Shown: positions 1 to 8,388 of the stretch, piece after piece
Layout: every line of letters starts with the position of its first letter
How positions within the stretch are numbered: the stretch's first letter is position 1
NCBI RefSeq assembly: GCF_014207135.1
Contig: NZ_JACHCC010000008.1
Span: 62,001-126,000, forward strand
Direction of reading: 5' to 3'
DNA: 64,000 bases
Origin: Pedobacter cryoconitis
GTDB lineage: Bacteria > Bacteroidota > Bacteroidia > Sphingobacteriales > Sphingobacteriaceae
Notes under the pieces: generated by a model
Told to the model about the DNA's origin: nothing
What the model saw: the letters and a program-made list of their open reading frames with translations, nothing else
The model's database searches: none
Translations under genes and position numbers: made by a program

Positions 1-102
1 ACGGTAGCGCCATATTTCATACACATCTATTTTAAACAAACCACTACGTGGTTCAATAACTTCCGTCCATTGTGGATCTATAACTCTATCTTCCTGTTCC
101 AT
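1..102 (-). CDS. O-antigen/polysaccharide ABC transporter permease, N-terminus only (runs off the window)
   Basis: Reading leftward from an ATG at 102 gives 34 codons with no stop before the window edge. The peptide contains WTEVIEP, a short spacer, LFKIDVYEIW and RYR. This is the cytoplasmic N-terminus typical of the Wzm-type (ABC-2) permease that exports O-antigen or capsule chains with a Wzt ATPase. Its start overlaps the end of the upstream epimerase gene by 17 bp, so the two are probably translated from one message. Family assignment rests only on these 34 residues; the membrane domain is outside the window. Confidence 0.72.
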   Translation of the reverse strand, partial: MEQEDRVIDPQWTEVIEPRSGLFKIDVYEIWRYR

Positions 103-1078
103 TTTCAATCACCTTATTACCAAACTCCGCCTTTAATGTACTTTTAAGCCCTTCTACTATTGTATAAGGCGGTTGAAAGCCAGAACTCAATACGCTATTG
201 GAATCATATTCCGTTACTGCGCAGAATTTTTTCACTCTTACAGAACTAATGGAAAGTTTCTTTTGCAACAGCCATGCTAATACATCAAATCCATAGCCCC
301 CAAGAAGGCCTAAGAAATAAGGTATATATATTGTAGGAATTCGTCTGTCTAATGCTTCACCAGTATTTAAAACCAAATCGTTAGTTGTAAAATCAGGTTT
401 ATCAACATAATTGTAAACGTTGTATCCTCTTTCTTTATGTAAAATCAGAAACAGTATAAACGCGACAACATTACCGATATAAGACATAGATTTCCTGTTA
501 TTTCCTTTCCCTATCATAATAAATTTCCCAGATGCAATCTGATTTAATAAATTATAAACATTTCCTCTGTTTCTTTCTCCGAAAATTACTGTAGGCCTGA
601 TGACGTTAATATTCCAGTCTTCATGAGTCTTATACCACTCCTGCAGTAGCTGTTCTGCCTTCCATTTGCTCTTTCCATAATGATTAAAAGGGTCAGCTGG
701 CGTATTTTCATTTGGATTATTCTTATCTAAACCATAAATAGCAACTGTACTTGTAAATATGATCCGTTTAACTGCATTTTTCTCCATCGCTTCCAGGGTA
801 CACTGCATACCATTCACGTTAACATCATAATACAATGACGTTGGTTTTACGTCATCCCTGTGTTCGGCAGCCAATAAAACGACTAAATCTATTCCCTGCA
901 ACAGCGTCTGCATAACCTCTTTGTCCAGGACATCAGCAATTCTTGTAATTTCCGGATACCGGGTACTTTGTTGCTTATCAATATTTAGTATTTGAAATAT
1001 TTCGGAATGAAATAAAATTTCTATCAATTTCGAACCAACAAAACCAGACCCGCCTAAAACCGCAATTTTCATAATCAT
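86..1078 (-). CDS. NAD-dependent epimerase/dehydratase (extended SDR), surface polysaccharide locus
   Basis: 330 aa. The N-terminus has the Rossmann nucleotide-binding motif GGSGFVG after a short beta strand, and YGKSK in the first half supplies the SDR catalytic Tyr-x-x-x-Lys. Proteins of this family change nucleotide-linked sugars (4-epimerisation, dehydration or reduction) in the cytoplasm. The start ATG overlaps the stop of the WecA-like gene by 4 bp (ATGA), and the end overlaps the ABC permease start, so it sits in a tightly coupled polysaccharide operon. The exact sugar substrate cannot be read from the sequence. A second Met two codons in is an equally possible start. Confidence 0.85.
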   Translation of the reverse strand: MIMKIAVLGGSGFVGSKLIEILFHSEIFQILNIDKQQSTRYPEITRIADVLDKEVMQTLLQGIDLVVLLAAEHRDDVKPTSLYYDVNVNGMQCTLEAMEKNAVKRIIFTSTVAIYGLDKNNPNENTPADPFNHYGKSKWKAEQLLQEWYKTHEDWNINVIRPTVIFGERNRGNVYNLLNQIASGKFIMIGKGNNRKSMSYIGNVVAFILFLILHKERGYNVYNYVDKPDFTTNDLVLNTGEALDRRIPTIYIPYFLGLLGGYGFDVLAWLLQKKLSISSVRVKKFCAVTEYDSNSVLSSGFQPPYTIVEGLKSTLKAEFGNKVIENGTGR

Positions 1079-2208
1079 TCAAATAATATTATTTTGGAAT
1101 CGACACAATCAGTTTTTTTCTTATATTTCTCTATTATAGAAAAAACAAGAAGGAAACCGGTCCATAACAGTACGTTACATAAAACAATTAAGTTATTGCT
1201 CATATATTGCACCGAGACTATATTAAGCACGCAAAAACCCAATGACAATGCTATAATCGAAATCATAGCATTCCTATGAGATACCCCTGCTCTCAAAAGT
1301 TTGTGATGTAAATGGTTTCGGTCAGGCTTGAAGAGTGGTGCTCCAGTTCTCCAGCGTATGCACATTACGCGCGCCACATCCAGGACCGGAATGATAAGGG
1401 GTGAAAATGCTACAATTATTGCACCGTCAGAAAATGGTTTTATTGCCTGATTGTTTGTTGCAAAACTAAGGGCGAGAAAAACTATAGAAAAACCTAGGGT
1501 TAAACTTCCGGTATCTCCCATAAATATTCTCCTCTGGCGGCGTGCCGTTCCAAAAACATTGAAATAAAAAAAGGGTAATAAGACTCCTGCTGTAATGAAG
1601 GAAAATAATCCATGAATCCAGGCTCCATAATATATAAACAAGCCTCCAAGTACCAAAGTACCTATACCAATAAGGCCTGAACAAAGACCATCCAATCCGT
1701 CTATCAGGTTAACTGCATTTAATACAAGTACAATTACAAAGATTGTTATTGGTATTCCAACCCAGGGTGATAAATGCGTAATAAAGAATAATCCATACAA
1801 ATCGTTTATCCACAAACCTGAAGCAGGTAACAGACAGGCCGCAATTATTTGGTTGAAGAATTTCCATTTGTAGTTAACTCCAATCAAATCATCACCAATA
1901 CCTACAATAAAGAGCAAAAACAACCCACACATTAATGATAAAAACATGGGTAACAGCCCAAGAAGATCAACATTCAGGGCTACAAATTTGACTTTATATA
2001 CTACGATTACCGTTAACGCAAATAAAAAACATTGAACAGGGAAAAAAGCGACTCCCCCAAGTCGGGGAATGGCATTCTTATGTAACTTTCTAGAGTTCAC
2101 CGGATCAAACAAACGTCTTTTGTAGGTTACGAGCATAATCAACGGGGTTATTATTCTCCCCAAAGAAACAGCAATCAAAAACGGAATAACAACAATTAAA
2201 AACCTCAT
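1075..2208 (-). CDS. WecA/TagO-type undecaprenyl-phosphate sugar-1-phosphate transferase
   Basis: 377 aa multi-spanning membrane protein of the MraY/WecA family. These enzymes move a sugar-1-phosphate from a UDP-sugar to undecaprenyl phosphate and so start O-antigen, capsule or teichoic-acid-like chains at the inner face of the cytoplasmic membrane. Family marks: RKLHKNAIPRLGG after the first helix, NAVNLIDGLDGL (Asp-rich, Mg-binding), FMGDTGSL, and the NHLHHKLL loop (His-rich) that separates WecA/TagO from MraY. It is followed with a 4-bp overlap by an epimerase and then an ABC permease, which fits chain initiation before sugar editing and export. The acceptor sugar (GlcNAc or other) is inferred from the family only. 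Confidence 0.87.
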   Translation of the reverse strand: MRFLIVVIPFLIAVSLGRIITPLIMLVTYKRRLFDPVNSRKLHKNAIPRLGGVAFFPVQCFLFALTVIVVYKVKFVALNVDLLGLLPMFLSLMCGLFLLFIVGIGDDLIGVNYKWKFFNQIIAACLLPASGLWINDLYGLFFITHLSPWVGIPITIFVIVLVLNAVNLIDGLDGLCSGLIGIGTLVLGGLFIYYGAWIHGLFSFITAGVLLPFFYFNVFGTARRQRRIFMGDTGSLTLGFSIVFLALSFATNNQAIKPFSDGAIIVAFSPLIIPVLDVARVMCIRWRTGAPLFKPDRNHLHHKLLRAGVSHRNAMISIIALSLGFCVLNIVSVQYMSNNLIVLCNVLLWTGFLLVFSIIEKYKKKTDCVDSKIILFE

Positions 2209-2269
2209 AATTAAATAATTAACACACTTATCCTACAGAGCATTAGACATCAATTTTACACTCAAAAAC

Positions 2270-3214
2270 CTACTTAATTCCCGAATGTATTTTTTTAAAA
2301 AAGTATTCCACCTGTGAAAAATCAACATCCTTTAGCAACACTAACTTGTTTTTATCCAATAAATAAATTGTTGGTGAAGCTTTGAGGTCGTATATATTTT
2401 TTTTCAATATATCCCGGTCCCGATCCAGTCCATTTACCCAGTTAGAAGGCAGATTAGGCTGATATGCCTTCCAGATTTTTTCGTTCCCCTCGGGATATAT
2501 TGCAATAATTTTTAACATCTTCTTACCGATCAACTCATTAATTACCAAAGATTTCTTTAGTTGCCTAACTGCCAGTTCGCAACTACTACAGCCTGGTTCA
2601 TAAAAGACAAGAAGAGTGAAAGGAGATTTTATTTCACTCAAACTCTCTCTTTTTCCATTTTCCAGCCAATAAAAAAATAAATTAGCTTTTGACCCCGGCT
2701 TATTTTTTCGAACTATTTGGAGTTGTAATTGATACTTTATTTTTTCATTATTATCTACCATATCAGATTCCAGGAAATACTGTAGTACAATTTCATAATA
2801 CAAGTCATTTCGCATAGGTGAATTGGGATCATATAAATACTTATCAAATAAATTTTTGAAAAAAATAAATGTCACTTTCTGCGATTTGGCTTTATCCAAA
2901 AATGAATAAATACTCTTCTTAACTTCACTGACAGGCGCATAAGGAAATATCACGATATAGCCTACAAATGCTTGCTCTGCTAACTCTCCCTGCGTACCGG
3001 TTAAATTATTTTTAAAATTAAAACTGTCCCAATAGTGGGAAAGCCGATCATTATATTTTGCTTTTGAATTTGTAAAATTCCGGGAAACAGCACGTTGCTT
3101 ATCAAGCACTTTATTTTTATCTGTTGTTCTTTTTTCTTTTGTTCCCTGGCACGATAAGCAACAAATAGTCAGTACAAAAAATGACACCTTCAGGAATTGA
3201 TTACAGATTTTCAT
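2270..3214 (-). CDS. DUF5106-type thioredoxin-fold lipoprotein
   Basis: 314 aa. The first 21 residues are a lipoprotein signal ending in the lipobox CCLSC (lipid Cys22). The middle third resembles the DUF5106 region that precedes a thioredoxin fold in many Bacteroidota proteins. The redox motif is CSSC at residues 209-212, followed later by ASPTIYLLD, which supplies the cis-proline loop. Expected role: thiol-disulfide exchange in the periplasm, anchored to a membrane. The start codon overlaps the upstream HAD gene by 4 bp, so the two are co-transcribed. The gap to the downstream WecA-like gene is 61 bp, so the operon may continue. Confidence 0.75.
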   Translation of the reverse strand: MKICNQFLKVSFFVLTICCLSCQGTKEKRTTDKNKVLDKQRAVSRNFTNSKAKYNDRLSHYWDSFNFKNNLTGTQGELAEQAFVGYIVIFPYAPVSEVKKSIYSFLDKAKSQKVTFIFFKNLFDKYLYDPNSPMRNDLYYEIVLQYFLESDMVDNNEKIKYQLQLQIVRKNKPGSKANLFFYWLENGKRESLSEIKSPFTLLVFYEPGCSSCELAVRQLKKSLVINELIGKKMLKIIAIYPEGNEKIWKAYQPNLPSNWVNGLDRDRDILKKNIYDLKASPTIYLLDKNKLVLLKDVDFSQVEYFFKKIHSGIK

Positions 3215-3639
3215 AGGATGCCGAAAAAAAAGCTACGTATTCCTTTTTTGGAATTTCTATTTCTTTCCGATAAGAAATTCTCCTGAAAAACTAATTTGTG
3301 TGTCTGTTTATTCTTAATAGCCTGATAAAGCAAACCCCAATCCTGAAGCCCCCCAAAATTTCGATCGTCAATAAATAGATCAGCTCTTAATTTCCGTCCC
3401 GCAGTTAAAGGATCTTCTTCCGGAAAATTTGCATTATAGGCAAAAAAACATAAGCCCCTAGATTCACAATAATCAATAGCTTCTTGCAGCAAATCACCTT
3501 CTCTAACTGTCCAAAGAATCAATTGATGGTTTTCATTTTGAAGTTGCTTCAATGTATCAAATGCAAAAGGAATTGGTTTACCTATGGACGGGTACCTATG
3601 TTCAACAATTGTCCCATCAAAATCAACAGCAATTATCAT
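3211..3639 (-). CDS. BT0820-like small HAD hydrolase
   Basis: 142 aa. It starts MIIAVDFDGTI, the HAD motif I with Asp6 as nucleophile and Asp8 as acid/base. LILWTVREG is motif II and LFIDDRNFGG is motif IV. This short cap-less architecture matches the BT0820-type hydrolases of Bacteroidota, whose substrate is not well defined. The last residues (after residue 120) are strongly basic and unlike the usual core. The gene overlaps the DUF5106 lipoprotein gene by 4 bp. Confidence 0.75.
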   Translation of the reverse strand: MIIAVDFDGTIVEHRYPSIGKPIPFAFDTLKQLQNENHQLILWTVREGDLLQEAIDYCESRGLCFFAYNANFPEEDPLTAGRKLRADLFIDDRNFGGLQDWGLLYQAIKNKQTHKLVFQENFLSERNRNSKKGIRSFFFGIL

Positions 3640-3694
3640 ATTAAAAACACCTTAGATTTACAGAATTATTTGATTTCCTATTTAACATCCTACT

Positions 3695-5545
3695 CTAATT
3701 AAGGGGATATAACTTAGCTCGGACACAACGCACAGTTGGTGCACCCAGGCTACTAACCACGCTGGCTTTATAGACATAACCATTGCTAGCATTTGCGGCA
3801 CTTATTTGACTTGCAGCAGTATTTATATTGTTAGGATAAAAGAAGGAACCTGTCCCTTGAGTAAACGGTACAGTACCAGCATTGTATACGAAACCACCAC
3901 CAGTGGGGTTGTCACCAGCCATAAACTGGGCAATCTTATTATTACTGGCGTTAAAAAAAGAGTCACCAGGTGTACCGCTCGCAGTAAAACCCTTAAATGA
4001 AAGAATAAGTTTATTACTGAAATAAGGAGTTGCAGCACCTGTTGTACTTTCAGTCGTAGTATACTCTATCCAATTACCCGATGAAGTAGCTGCGTTAAAG
4101 ACAAATTTAAGGTTAGTGTTCTGTACAAGACTATTAACTTCGTTAAGAGTTGGCATGCGCCATGTACCCGCCGGATATACCAAACTACACGCATCAACCG
4201 CCCCTACGGTTGGTCCGGAAGGAAATTGCGTTTTAAATTTCCAGAACTCACCGCTCAAATTAGAATATCGGTTATCAGGAAAATGCCTGAATACATAATT
4301 TCCAGTACCACTGCTCAAGGAAGCTCCTGTCCAAAACAAATTCGCTCTGGCCCAGGATGTTCCATTTACTGTCACTGCCGATTCAACTAAATCGACTTTC
4401 AGGAGTTTACCATTTGTAAGCGTCACACTTGGAAAAATAAACTTACCGGTAAGTCCGGAAAAAGAACGGGAACTACCATCATCTAATGTGAGCGTAAAGT
4501 CTGTCACAGTCACAGGAAGATTTGTAATTGTTTTTGGAGTAGCTGTAGTAGCCGTATAAAAATATGCAATTCGTGCCGTATTCGATACGACACCAGTTAT
4601 TGGGAAATTTTTATTAACCGAACTGGCAGAAGGAAGGCCTGTTGCTGGTGTAACATTAGTTACAGCACCCGTTTTGATGTTAACAGTTCCCACGTCAAAA
4701 TTCGTTGGATCAATTTGCACCGTACCAGAGGTTAAACTAGCAAACATCCCCTGGGCATTGAGTACAACCCCTACCCTGGTAGTCAGGTGTTTAAAAGGAA
4801 TATTAATATTAGCATTCTGAACGGTTTTTGCCGGCGGTATATCTTTACCCGTTGTAACTTGACCGCTAGCATATAACAGGTCCCGGTTTACCGCAGTAGG
4901 CATAGTTGGATTTGCCCTTTGGGCAGCAGGAATATCAGCAACATCGTTCGCGTCATTATAAGAATATGCAAACCAATTATAGGTTGTTCCCTGACTCACA
5001 ACTACACTTGCATTAACCCCCATTGTAAATAAGGTACTGGAAACAAAGCTCCCGTCTGCAGCATTATAGAGTAATAGACGAAACTTATTTCCCCCAGCCA
5101 ATGGTGAAGAAGTCGTCGCTCCCGTAGGCATTGCAAGTGCCGTCTCCTGTTGTTTACCTTCCTGCTGGACAGATAATAGAACTTCTAAACCACCCGACCT
5201 AACAATTTTATTTCCCAAAGCTTTATTTTCTGTCTTTAAAACTTGTTCTGTATTAGTCAAATTTATTCCATTACCATTATTAGAGGTTGCTTTCAGTGAA
5301 ATACTATTTGACCCACCATTTTTAGAACCTTCTGCCTGCAGAACTCCATTCGGCCCTTCATCTTCGACATTATCTATACCATCAACTACAACGTTTAGTT
5401 TAACAAGATCACCTGTTAAAACATTACCCGCAGGGACTACCTCATTGCTGTCTTTTTTAGAGCAACTCCATAAAAAAAGTATACCTAATAACAGCAAAAC
5501 AGTTAAACGAAAACTGATACTATTCTTTTTTATAACCAGACTCAT
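3695..5545 (-). CDS. Fimbrillin-family lipoprotein with FISUMP-like C-terminus (locus 1)
   Basis: 616 aa. A type II signal peptide ends LWSC (lipid Cys28). The body is rich in Thr, Ser, Asn and Gly with beta-sandwich character, as in fimbrillin / Mfa-like proteins of Bacteroidota. Near residue 395 TSWARANL starts a second module, and the C-terminus has GTWRMPTLNEV and ends with VRCVRAKL, the signature of FISUMP-type domains. Expected place: the outer membrane surface, as a pilus subunit or anchor. It follows a 61-aa peptide gene (24-bp gap) and an OmpA gene, apparently in one operon. A paralogue of the same design lies at 11426-13345. Confidence 0.8.
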   Translation of the reverse strand: MSLVIKKNSISFRLTVLLLLGILFLWSCSKKDSNEVVPAGNVLTGDLVKLNVVVDGIDNVEDEGPNGVLQAEGSKNGGSNSISLKATSNNGNGINLTNTEQVLKTENKALGNKIVRSGGLEVLLSVQQEGKQQETALAMPTGATTSSPLAGGNKFRLLLYNAADGSFVSSTLFTMGVNASVVVSQGTTYNWFAYSYNDANDVADIPAAQRANPTMPTAVNRDLLYASGQVTTGKDIPPAKTVQNANINIPFKHLTTRVGVVLNAQGMFASLTSGTVQIDPTNFDVGTVNIKTGAVTNVTPATGLPSASSVNKNFPITGVVSNTARIAYFYTATTATPKTITNLPVTVTDFTLTLDDGSSRSFSGLTGKFIFPSVTLTNGKLLKVDLVESAVTVNGTSWARANLFWTGASLSSGTGNYVFRHFPDNRYSNLSGEFWKFKTQFPSGPTVGAVDACSLVYPAGTWRMPTLNEVNSLVQNTNLKFVFNAATSSGNWIEYTTTESTTGAATPYFSNKLILSFKGFTASGTPGDSFFNASNNKIAQFMAGDNPTGGGFVYNAGTVPFTQGTGSFFYPNNINTAASQISAANASNGYVYKASVVSSLGAPTVRCVRAKLYPLN

Positions 5546-5569
5546 ATCTATGTTTATAAGCTTAAAAAA

Positions 5570-5755
5570 TTAAAAATCCCCTCTCTGGGTATCTGCATCT
5601 CCGGGAGTTATATCAGTGATATCTTCTACCGTAATATTAGCATTAACCGGGGTAACTGTAGCTGAAGATGCTGCTATACCCTGCTCTAACTCAATAATTG
5701 CCACTTCTAATTTTGGAGATTCGTATTTCTTTCTTTTCACTACTTCCATATCCAA
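5570..5755 (-). CDS. Small acidic peptide preceding fimbrillin gene (locus 1)
   Basis: 61 aa. The N-terminal half is Lys-rich and contains KYESPKLEVAIIELEQGIAA; the C-terminal half is acidic and Thr/Asp-rich (ITDITPGDAD). A clear relative of 68 aa lies at 13367-13573, also directly before a fimbrillin lipoprotein gene; both share Y-x-(S/T)-P-x-(L/M)-E-V-x-(I/L)-x-ELE-(Q/E)-GIAA-(S/G)-S. There is no signal peptide and no cysteine. The conserved leader and variable tail resemble a precursor peptide, but no processing enzyme is nearby. It sits between the OmpA gene (33-bp gap) and the fimbrillin gene (24-bp gap). Function unknown. Confidence 0.7.
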   Translation of the reverse strand: MDMEVVKRKKYESPKLEVAIIELEQGIAASSATVTPVNANITVEDITDITPGDADTQRGDF

Positions 5756-5788
5756 TTTATTACATTGTTACAATCACTCTCTATCTTA

Positions 5789-6979
5789 TTATTCTGCCAT
5801 TGTAATAACCGCACGACTCAATTTAGGGTCATCATAAAACATATTTTTGGTTCCGCCTTCATAAGTTATTTTCAATTGAGATGCTGAAACACCGAATTCT
5901 CTAACCAAAACATTATATACCGCTTCTGCGCGTTCTCTGCTTAAACGTTTATTTGTCATTTCACTTCCTGTTCCTTTATCTGCATACCCTTTAATATTGT
6001 ACACTATATTCTGACTACCCTCTTTAATGACTTTAGCAAGGAAACCTAAATTTACCCGCACCTCATTGCCAATTACACTTTTATTGATTTCGAACGTAAC
6101 CAAAACCGGGACTGCCAGCATTCTTTTTTCTATTTTGATATCAGTTATTGTAGCATTTTTTGCTTCTGCCAACTGCTGTTTTAATGACTCATTGTCTTTC
6201 GCCAAAATATTTATTCTATTACGCAGTGCATCTAGCGCCACTTCATCATAGCTAATTATGGTCATTGTAGCTCTGTCCCAGTTACGTTTATTAAATTTAT
6301 AAACAATTCCAAGCGCCCCAGTTAACAGCCCATCCTGCCCGCGGTTACCAACAGTACCACCAAAGCGTTCATTCACCATACTACCGCGAACATCCAAAGT
6401 AAGATCAAAGGCTTTACCCAAACGGAAACTATTGAAAAGTCCAATGTTCGCACTTACTTCTTTCGCTACAGGTTGTTCCCAGGTATACATCCACCCCAGG
6501 CCTGCATAGGGGCTTAAATTATAGAAGCGATCTTCTTTGTAACCAGATAAAATATTAAACATGTTAAACAGGACATCAGCATGAACGTTTACATAATGAA
6601 ACTCCATCTTACTCAACCATTTTGAAGCATCATAAACTACACCTGTCCCATGATTACCATTTTGGTTCACTCCTACGATCTTCAATCCATTGATTGCTGC
6701 CCTTACCCCAATGCTTGGTGAAAACCACTTACCAACGTAAAATTCATAGGCCGGAGAAAAACGATCACCCAATTTCATTTGCTTATTGTGATCAGCAAAA
6801 AATAGCTGTGTTCCGGCCCCTGCACCAATAAACCAATTGTCAAAAAACCGGTTCGTTGCGATTTTGTATTTATCTTCACTCGACTTAATAACAGTGTCTT
6901 TTTTAATATTATACGTCTGAGACCAGGCACTACTACTTATTACCAAACCTAAAACAACACCTAAAATTTTTTTCCTCAT
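5789..6979 (-). CDS. OmpA-family outer membrane protein
   Basis: 396 aa. A Sec signal peptide (cleavage after SSSAWSQ) is followed by an N-terminal beta-barrel (residues about 45-235, alternating hydrophobic strands, many Gly/Tyr/Trp), a short coiled region (LAKDNESLKQQLAEAK) and a C-terminal OmpA peptidoglycan-binding domain (VPVLVTFEINK, IKGYADKGTGS, NKRLSRERAEAVYNVL). Such proteins tie the outer membrane to the cell wall. It is the first gene of an operon with the 61-aa peptide and a fimbrillin lipoprotein, as in pilus loci where an OmpA-like protein supports the structure. A promoter lies about 70 bp upstream. Confidence 0.86.
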   Translation of the reverse strand: MRKKILGVVLGLVISSSAWSQTYNIKKDTVIKSSEDKYKIATNRFFDNWFIGAGAGTQLFFADHNKQMKLGDRFSPAYEFYVGKWFSPSIGVRAAINGLKIVGVNQNGNHGTGVVYDASKWLSKMEFHYVNVHADVLFNMFNILSGYKEDRFYNLSPYAGLGWMYTWEQPVAKEVSANIGLFNSFRLGKAFDLTLDVRGSMVNERFGGTVGNRGQDGLLTGALGIVYKFNKRNWDRATMTIISYDEVALDALRNRINILAKDNESLKQQLAEAKNATITDIKIEKRMLAVPVLVTFEINKSVIGNEVRVNLGFLAKVIKEGSQNIVYNIKGYADKGTGSEMTNKRLSRERAEAVYNVLVREFGVSASQLKITYEGGTKNMFYDDPKLSRAVITMAE

Positions 6980-7051
6980 AACTTATTTAGAAGCTTTTTA
7001 ATCTTTAAATTACTCTCTACATTTAAATATCACACACACAATTATCTTTGA

Positions 7052-7059
7052 CAAAGTTA
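7052..7059 (-). promoter_or_regulatory. -7 promoter element of the OmpA-peptide-fimbrillin operon
   Basis: The minus strand reads TAACTTTG, an exact fit to the Bacteroidota -7 consensus TAnnTTTG, 72 bp before the OmpA start codon. An 18-bp spacer separates it from the conserved upstream motif at 7078-7107, whose CATTTTC end sits where the -33 element is expected. Confidence 0.55.
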
Positions 7060-7077
7060 TGGCGTACAGATGGTTAA

Positions 7078-7107
7078 GAAAATGAACAATGGGTACAATG
7101 AGTATAA
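7078..7107 (-). promoter_or_regulatory. Conserved 30-bp upstream motif, copy 1
   Basis: The minus strand reads TTAT-N3-CATT-N-TACCCATT-N3-CATTTTC. The copy before the second fimbrillin locus (13661-13690) has identical spacing and 23 identical positions of 30; a weaker copy precedes the relic at 7849. Three CATT units stand 9 and 7 bp apart. The place just upstream of the -33 region suggests an activator site (inference). Confidence 0.6.
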
Positions 7108-7179
7108 CTGATGGCAAAAAGGCAATAATCATCCATAAAAGCTGTCAATTATAATAGAGAAATCAAGATGATCTCGGTG

Positions 7180-7473
7180 TTACGTGCTGAGTTCCAATCC
7201 AAGAAATGAAGAAATAATCTTCTGATCTATTTCAGGTCTGCTTGAAACCAATAGCGAAGTACTCTCGCCCATGCAGGTTAACCTTTGTATTTTTTTTTCC
7301 TGATCCAAAAATATAGCGAAAAAACCAGCGCTCTCTACTTCCTGAGAACAGTTTACCATATCAGCGTGCAAAATATCATCCGGAAATAAAACTGGACTCC
7401 CATTAATAATTACATACTTACCTATCATAAAATGCTTTTTACATTTAAGGCCATTCAACTCCTCTTCTACCAT
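7180..7473 (-). CDS. Hypothetical protein, 97 aa
   Basis: Not recognised. The 97 residues have no signal peptide or membrane helix. A plausible fold of alternating strands is seen (KYVIINGSPVLFPDDILHAD, then GFFAIFLDQEKKI), with three Cys outside any known metal motif. It stands alone upstream of the OmpA operon, with about 120 bp between its stop and the conserved motif. Codon use resembles the neighbours and no strong alternative frame overlaps it. It may be a genuine orphan gene. Confidence 0.45.
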   Translation of the reverse strand: MVEEELNGLKCKKHFMIGKYVIINGSPVLFPDDILHADMVNCSQEVESAGFFAIFLDQEKKIQRLTCMGESTSLLVSSRPEIDQKIISSFLGLELST

Positions 7474-7731
7474 TTAGAACAACCTTTCTTTTTTAACAGA
7501 TTTATTTATTATCTACCTGATTTCATTCAAGAAGAATATCAAACAGGTTATACAAACCTAGGCTGTATATCATATTTAGAAAAGACGAAATGGGTCGAAA
7601 GGCACAAACTATAAGCAGAACCTTCAAAAAACTAAACAAATAAAATGCTGTAAACCAAATATTTACAATAAACATTCTCAGGAGTACATGGTCATCCAAT
7701 TGACAACCAATAAATGCCGTTCTACCCATAC

Positions 7732-7761
7732 ATATATGCCTTATACCCGATTTTAAATTTC
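7732..7761 (+). promoter_or_regulatory. Degraded third copy of the fimbrillin-locus upstream motif
   Basis: Aligned without gaps to the copies at 7078-7107 and 13661-13690, this plus-strand stretch keeps 17 of the 23 positions shared by the other two, including TACCC and the final TTTC. A TATCTTTG element (7778-7785) follows after 16 bp, against 17 and 18 bp at the intact loci. It points at the fimbrillin/FISUMP relic. Confidence 0.42.
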
Positions 7762-7777
7762 TAGCACATGATCATCA

Positions 7778-7785
7778 TATCTTTG
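7778..7785 (+). promoter_or_regulatory. -7 element TATCTTTG upstream of the fimbrillin relic
   Basis: Exact TAnnTTTG match, 64 bp before the first ATG of the relic at 7849. The distance is like that at the two intact fimbrillin loci. Probably still a working promoter with a non-functional gene behind it. Confidence 0.42.
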
Positions 7786-7848
7786 TAGATTAATTGTTAT
7801 CAGTTAACCATGATAATGTCACCGCATTTTTTTTGACTTAAAGCATAA

Positions 7849-8210
7849 ATGATGTTATCATCATTTTGGATAACATCATGCAAGAAAGACAGTCAGAATA
7901 ATGAAACTGGGAATAATACAACCAGTGGTGAAGCCGGACTGAATATAATTAATATCAATATGTCACTACGCTAATAAATGGCAACACAAGTCAAACCACT
8001 GCTACAGTACCTGCTTTCACGCTTGGTTCATCTACAATAGGTCCATTTACCTTCAATAACGTCAATATTACCTCTGGTGTCAGCCACAATTTAAAGATTA
8101 CTGTTAGTCCAACAGATTTTTTCCTGAGCTGGCTGGGGCAGCAATCAGCAGCCATCGGCGGACAAGTATGGATGAAGTATAACCTGGGCGTAAATCAATA
8201 CATAAGTTAA
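7849..8210 (+). pseudogene. Relic of a fimbrillin/FISUMP lipoprotein
   Basis: From an ATG at 7849 one frame encodes 41 residues with a lipobox-like ITSCKKDS and a Asn/Thr-rich linker, then stops at 7972. Coding sense continues in another frame (about 7959-8210): a beta-rich stretch with GPFTFNNVNITSG and LKITVSPTDFF, then IGGQVWMKYNLGVN, the opening of a FISUMP domain, and a stop at 8208. So the gene has a frameshift near 7959 and has lost its C-terminal domain. The short signal sequence also suggests damage at the 5' end. A promoter and motif like those of the two intact fimbrillin loci lie upstream. The stretch 8211-8388 shows nothing further. Confidence 0.6.
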
Positions 8211-8388
8211 AATGTAACATGAGTACATTTTGGTGTATAAGTGGGTATATATAAGGATCATCAACGGAAGCAATATCAATGATAAACTATAACCTTTGTA
8301 AGCAATAGTAAAGTTAAATATGATTACAGGCATCCCTGTTCTATTGATTTAATTTTATCTGAAAACAATCTAAACCTAAACAAAAACT

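Noticed and set aside
5616-5837. Plus-strand frame across the peptide/OmpA boundary
   Set aside because: Antisense shadow of two real genes; hydrophobic Ser/Ile/Leu-rich product typical of reverse-strand reading.
7031-7040. Short CA repeat next to the OmpA promoter
   Set aside because: Only five units; too short to propose slipped-strand phase variation without evidence of length change.
8145-8333. 62-codon minus-strand frame downstream of the fimbrillin relic
   Set aside because: Tyr/Ile/Leu-rich random product antisense to the relic; no ribosome site.
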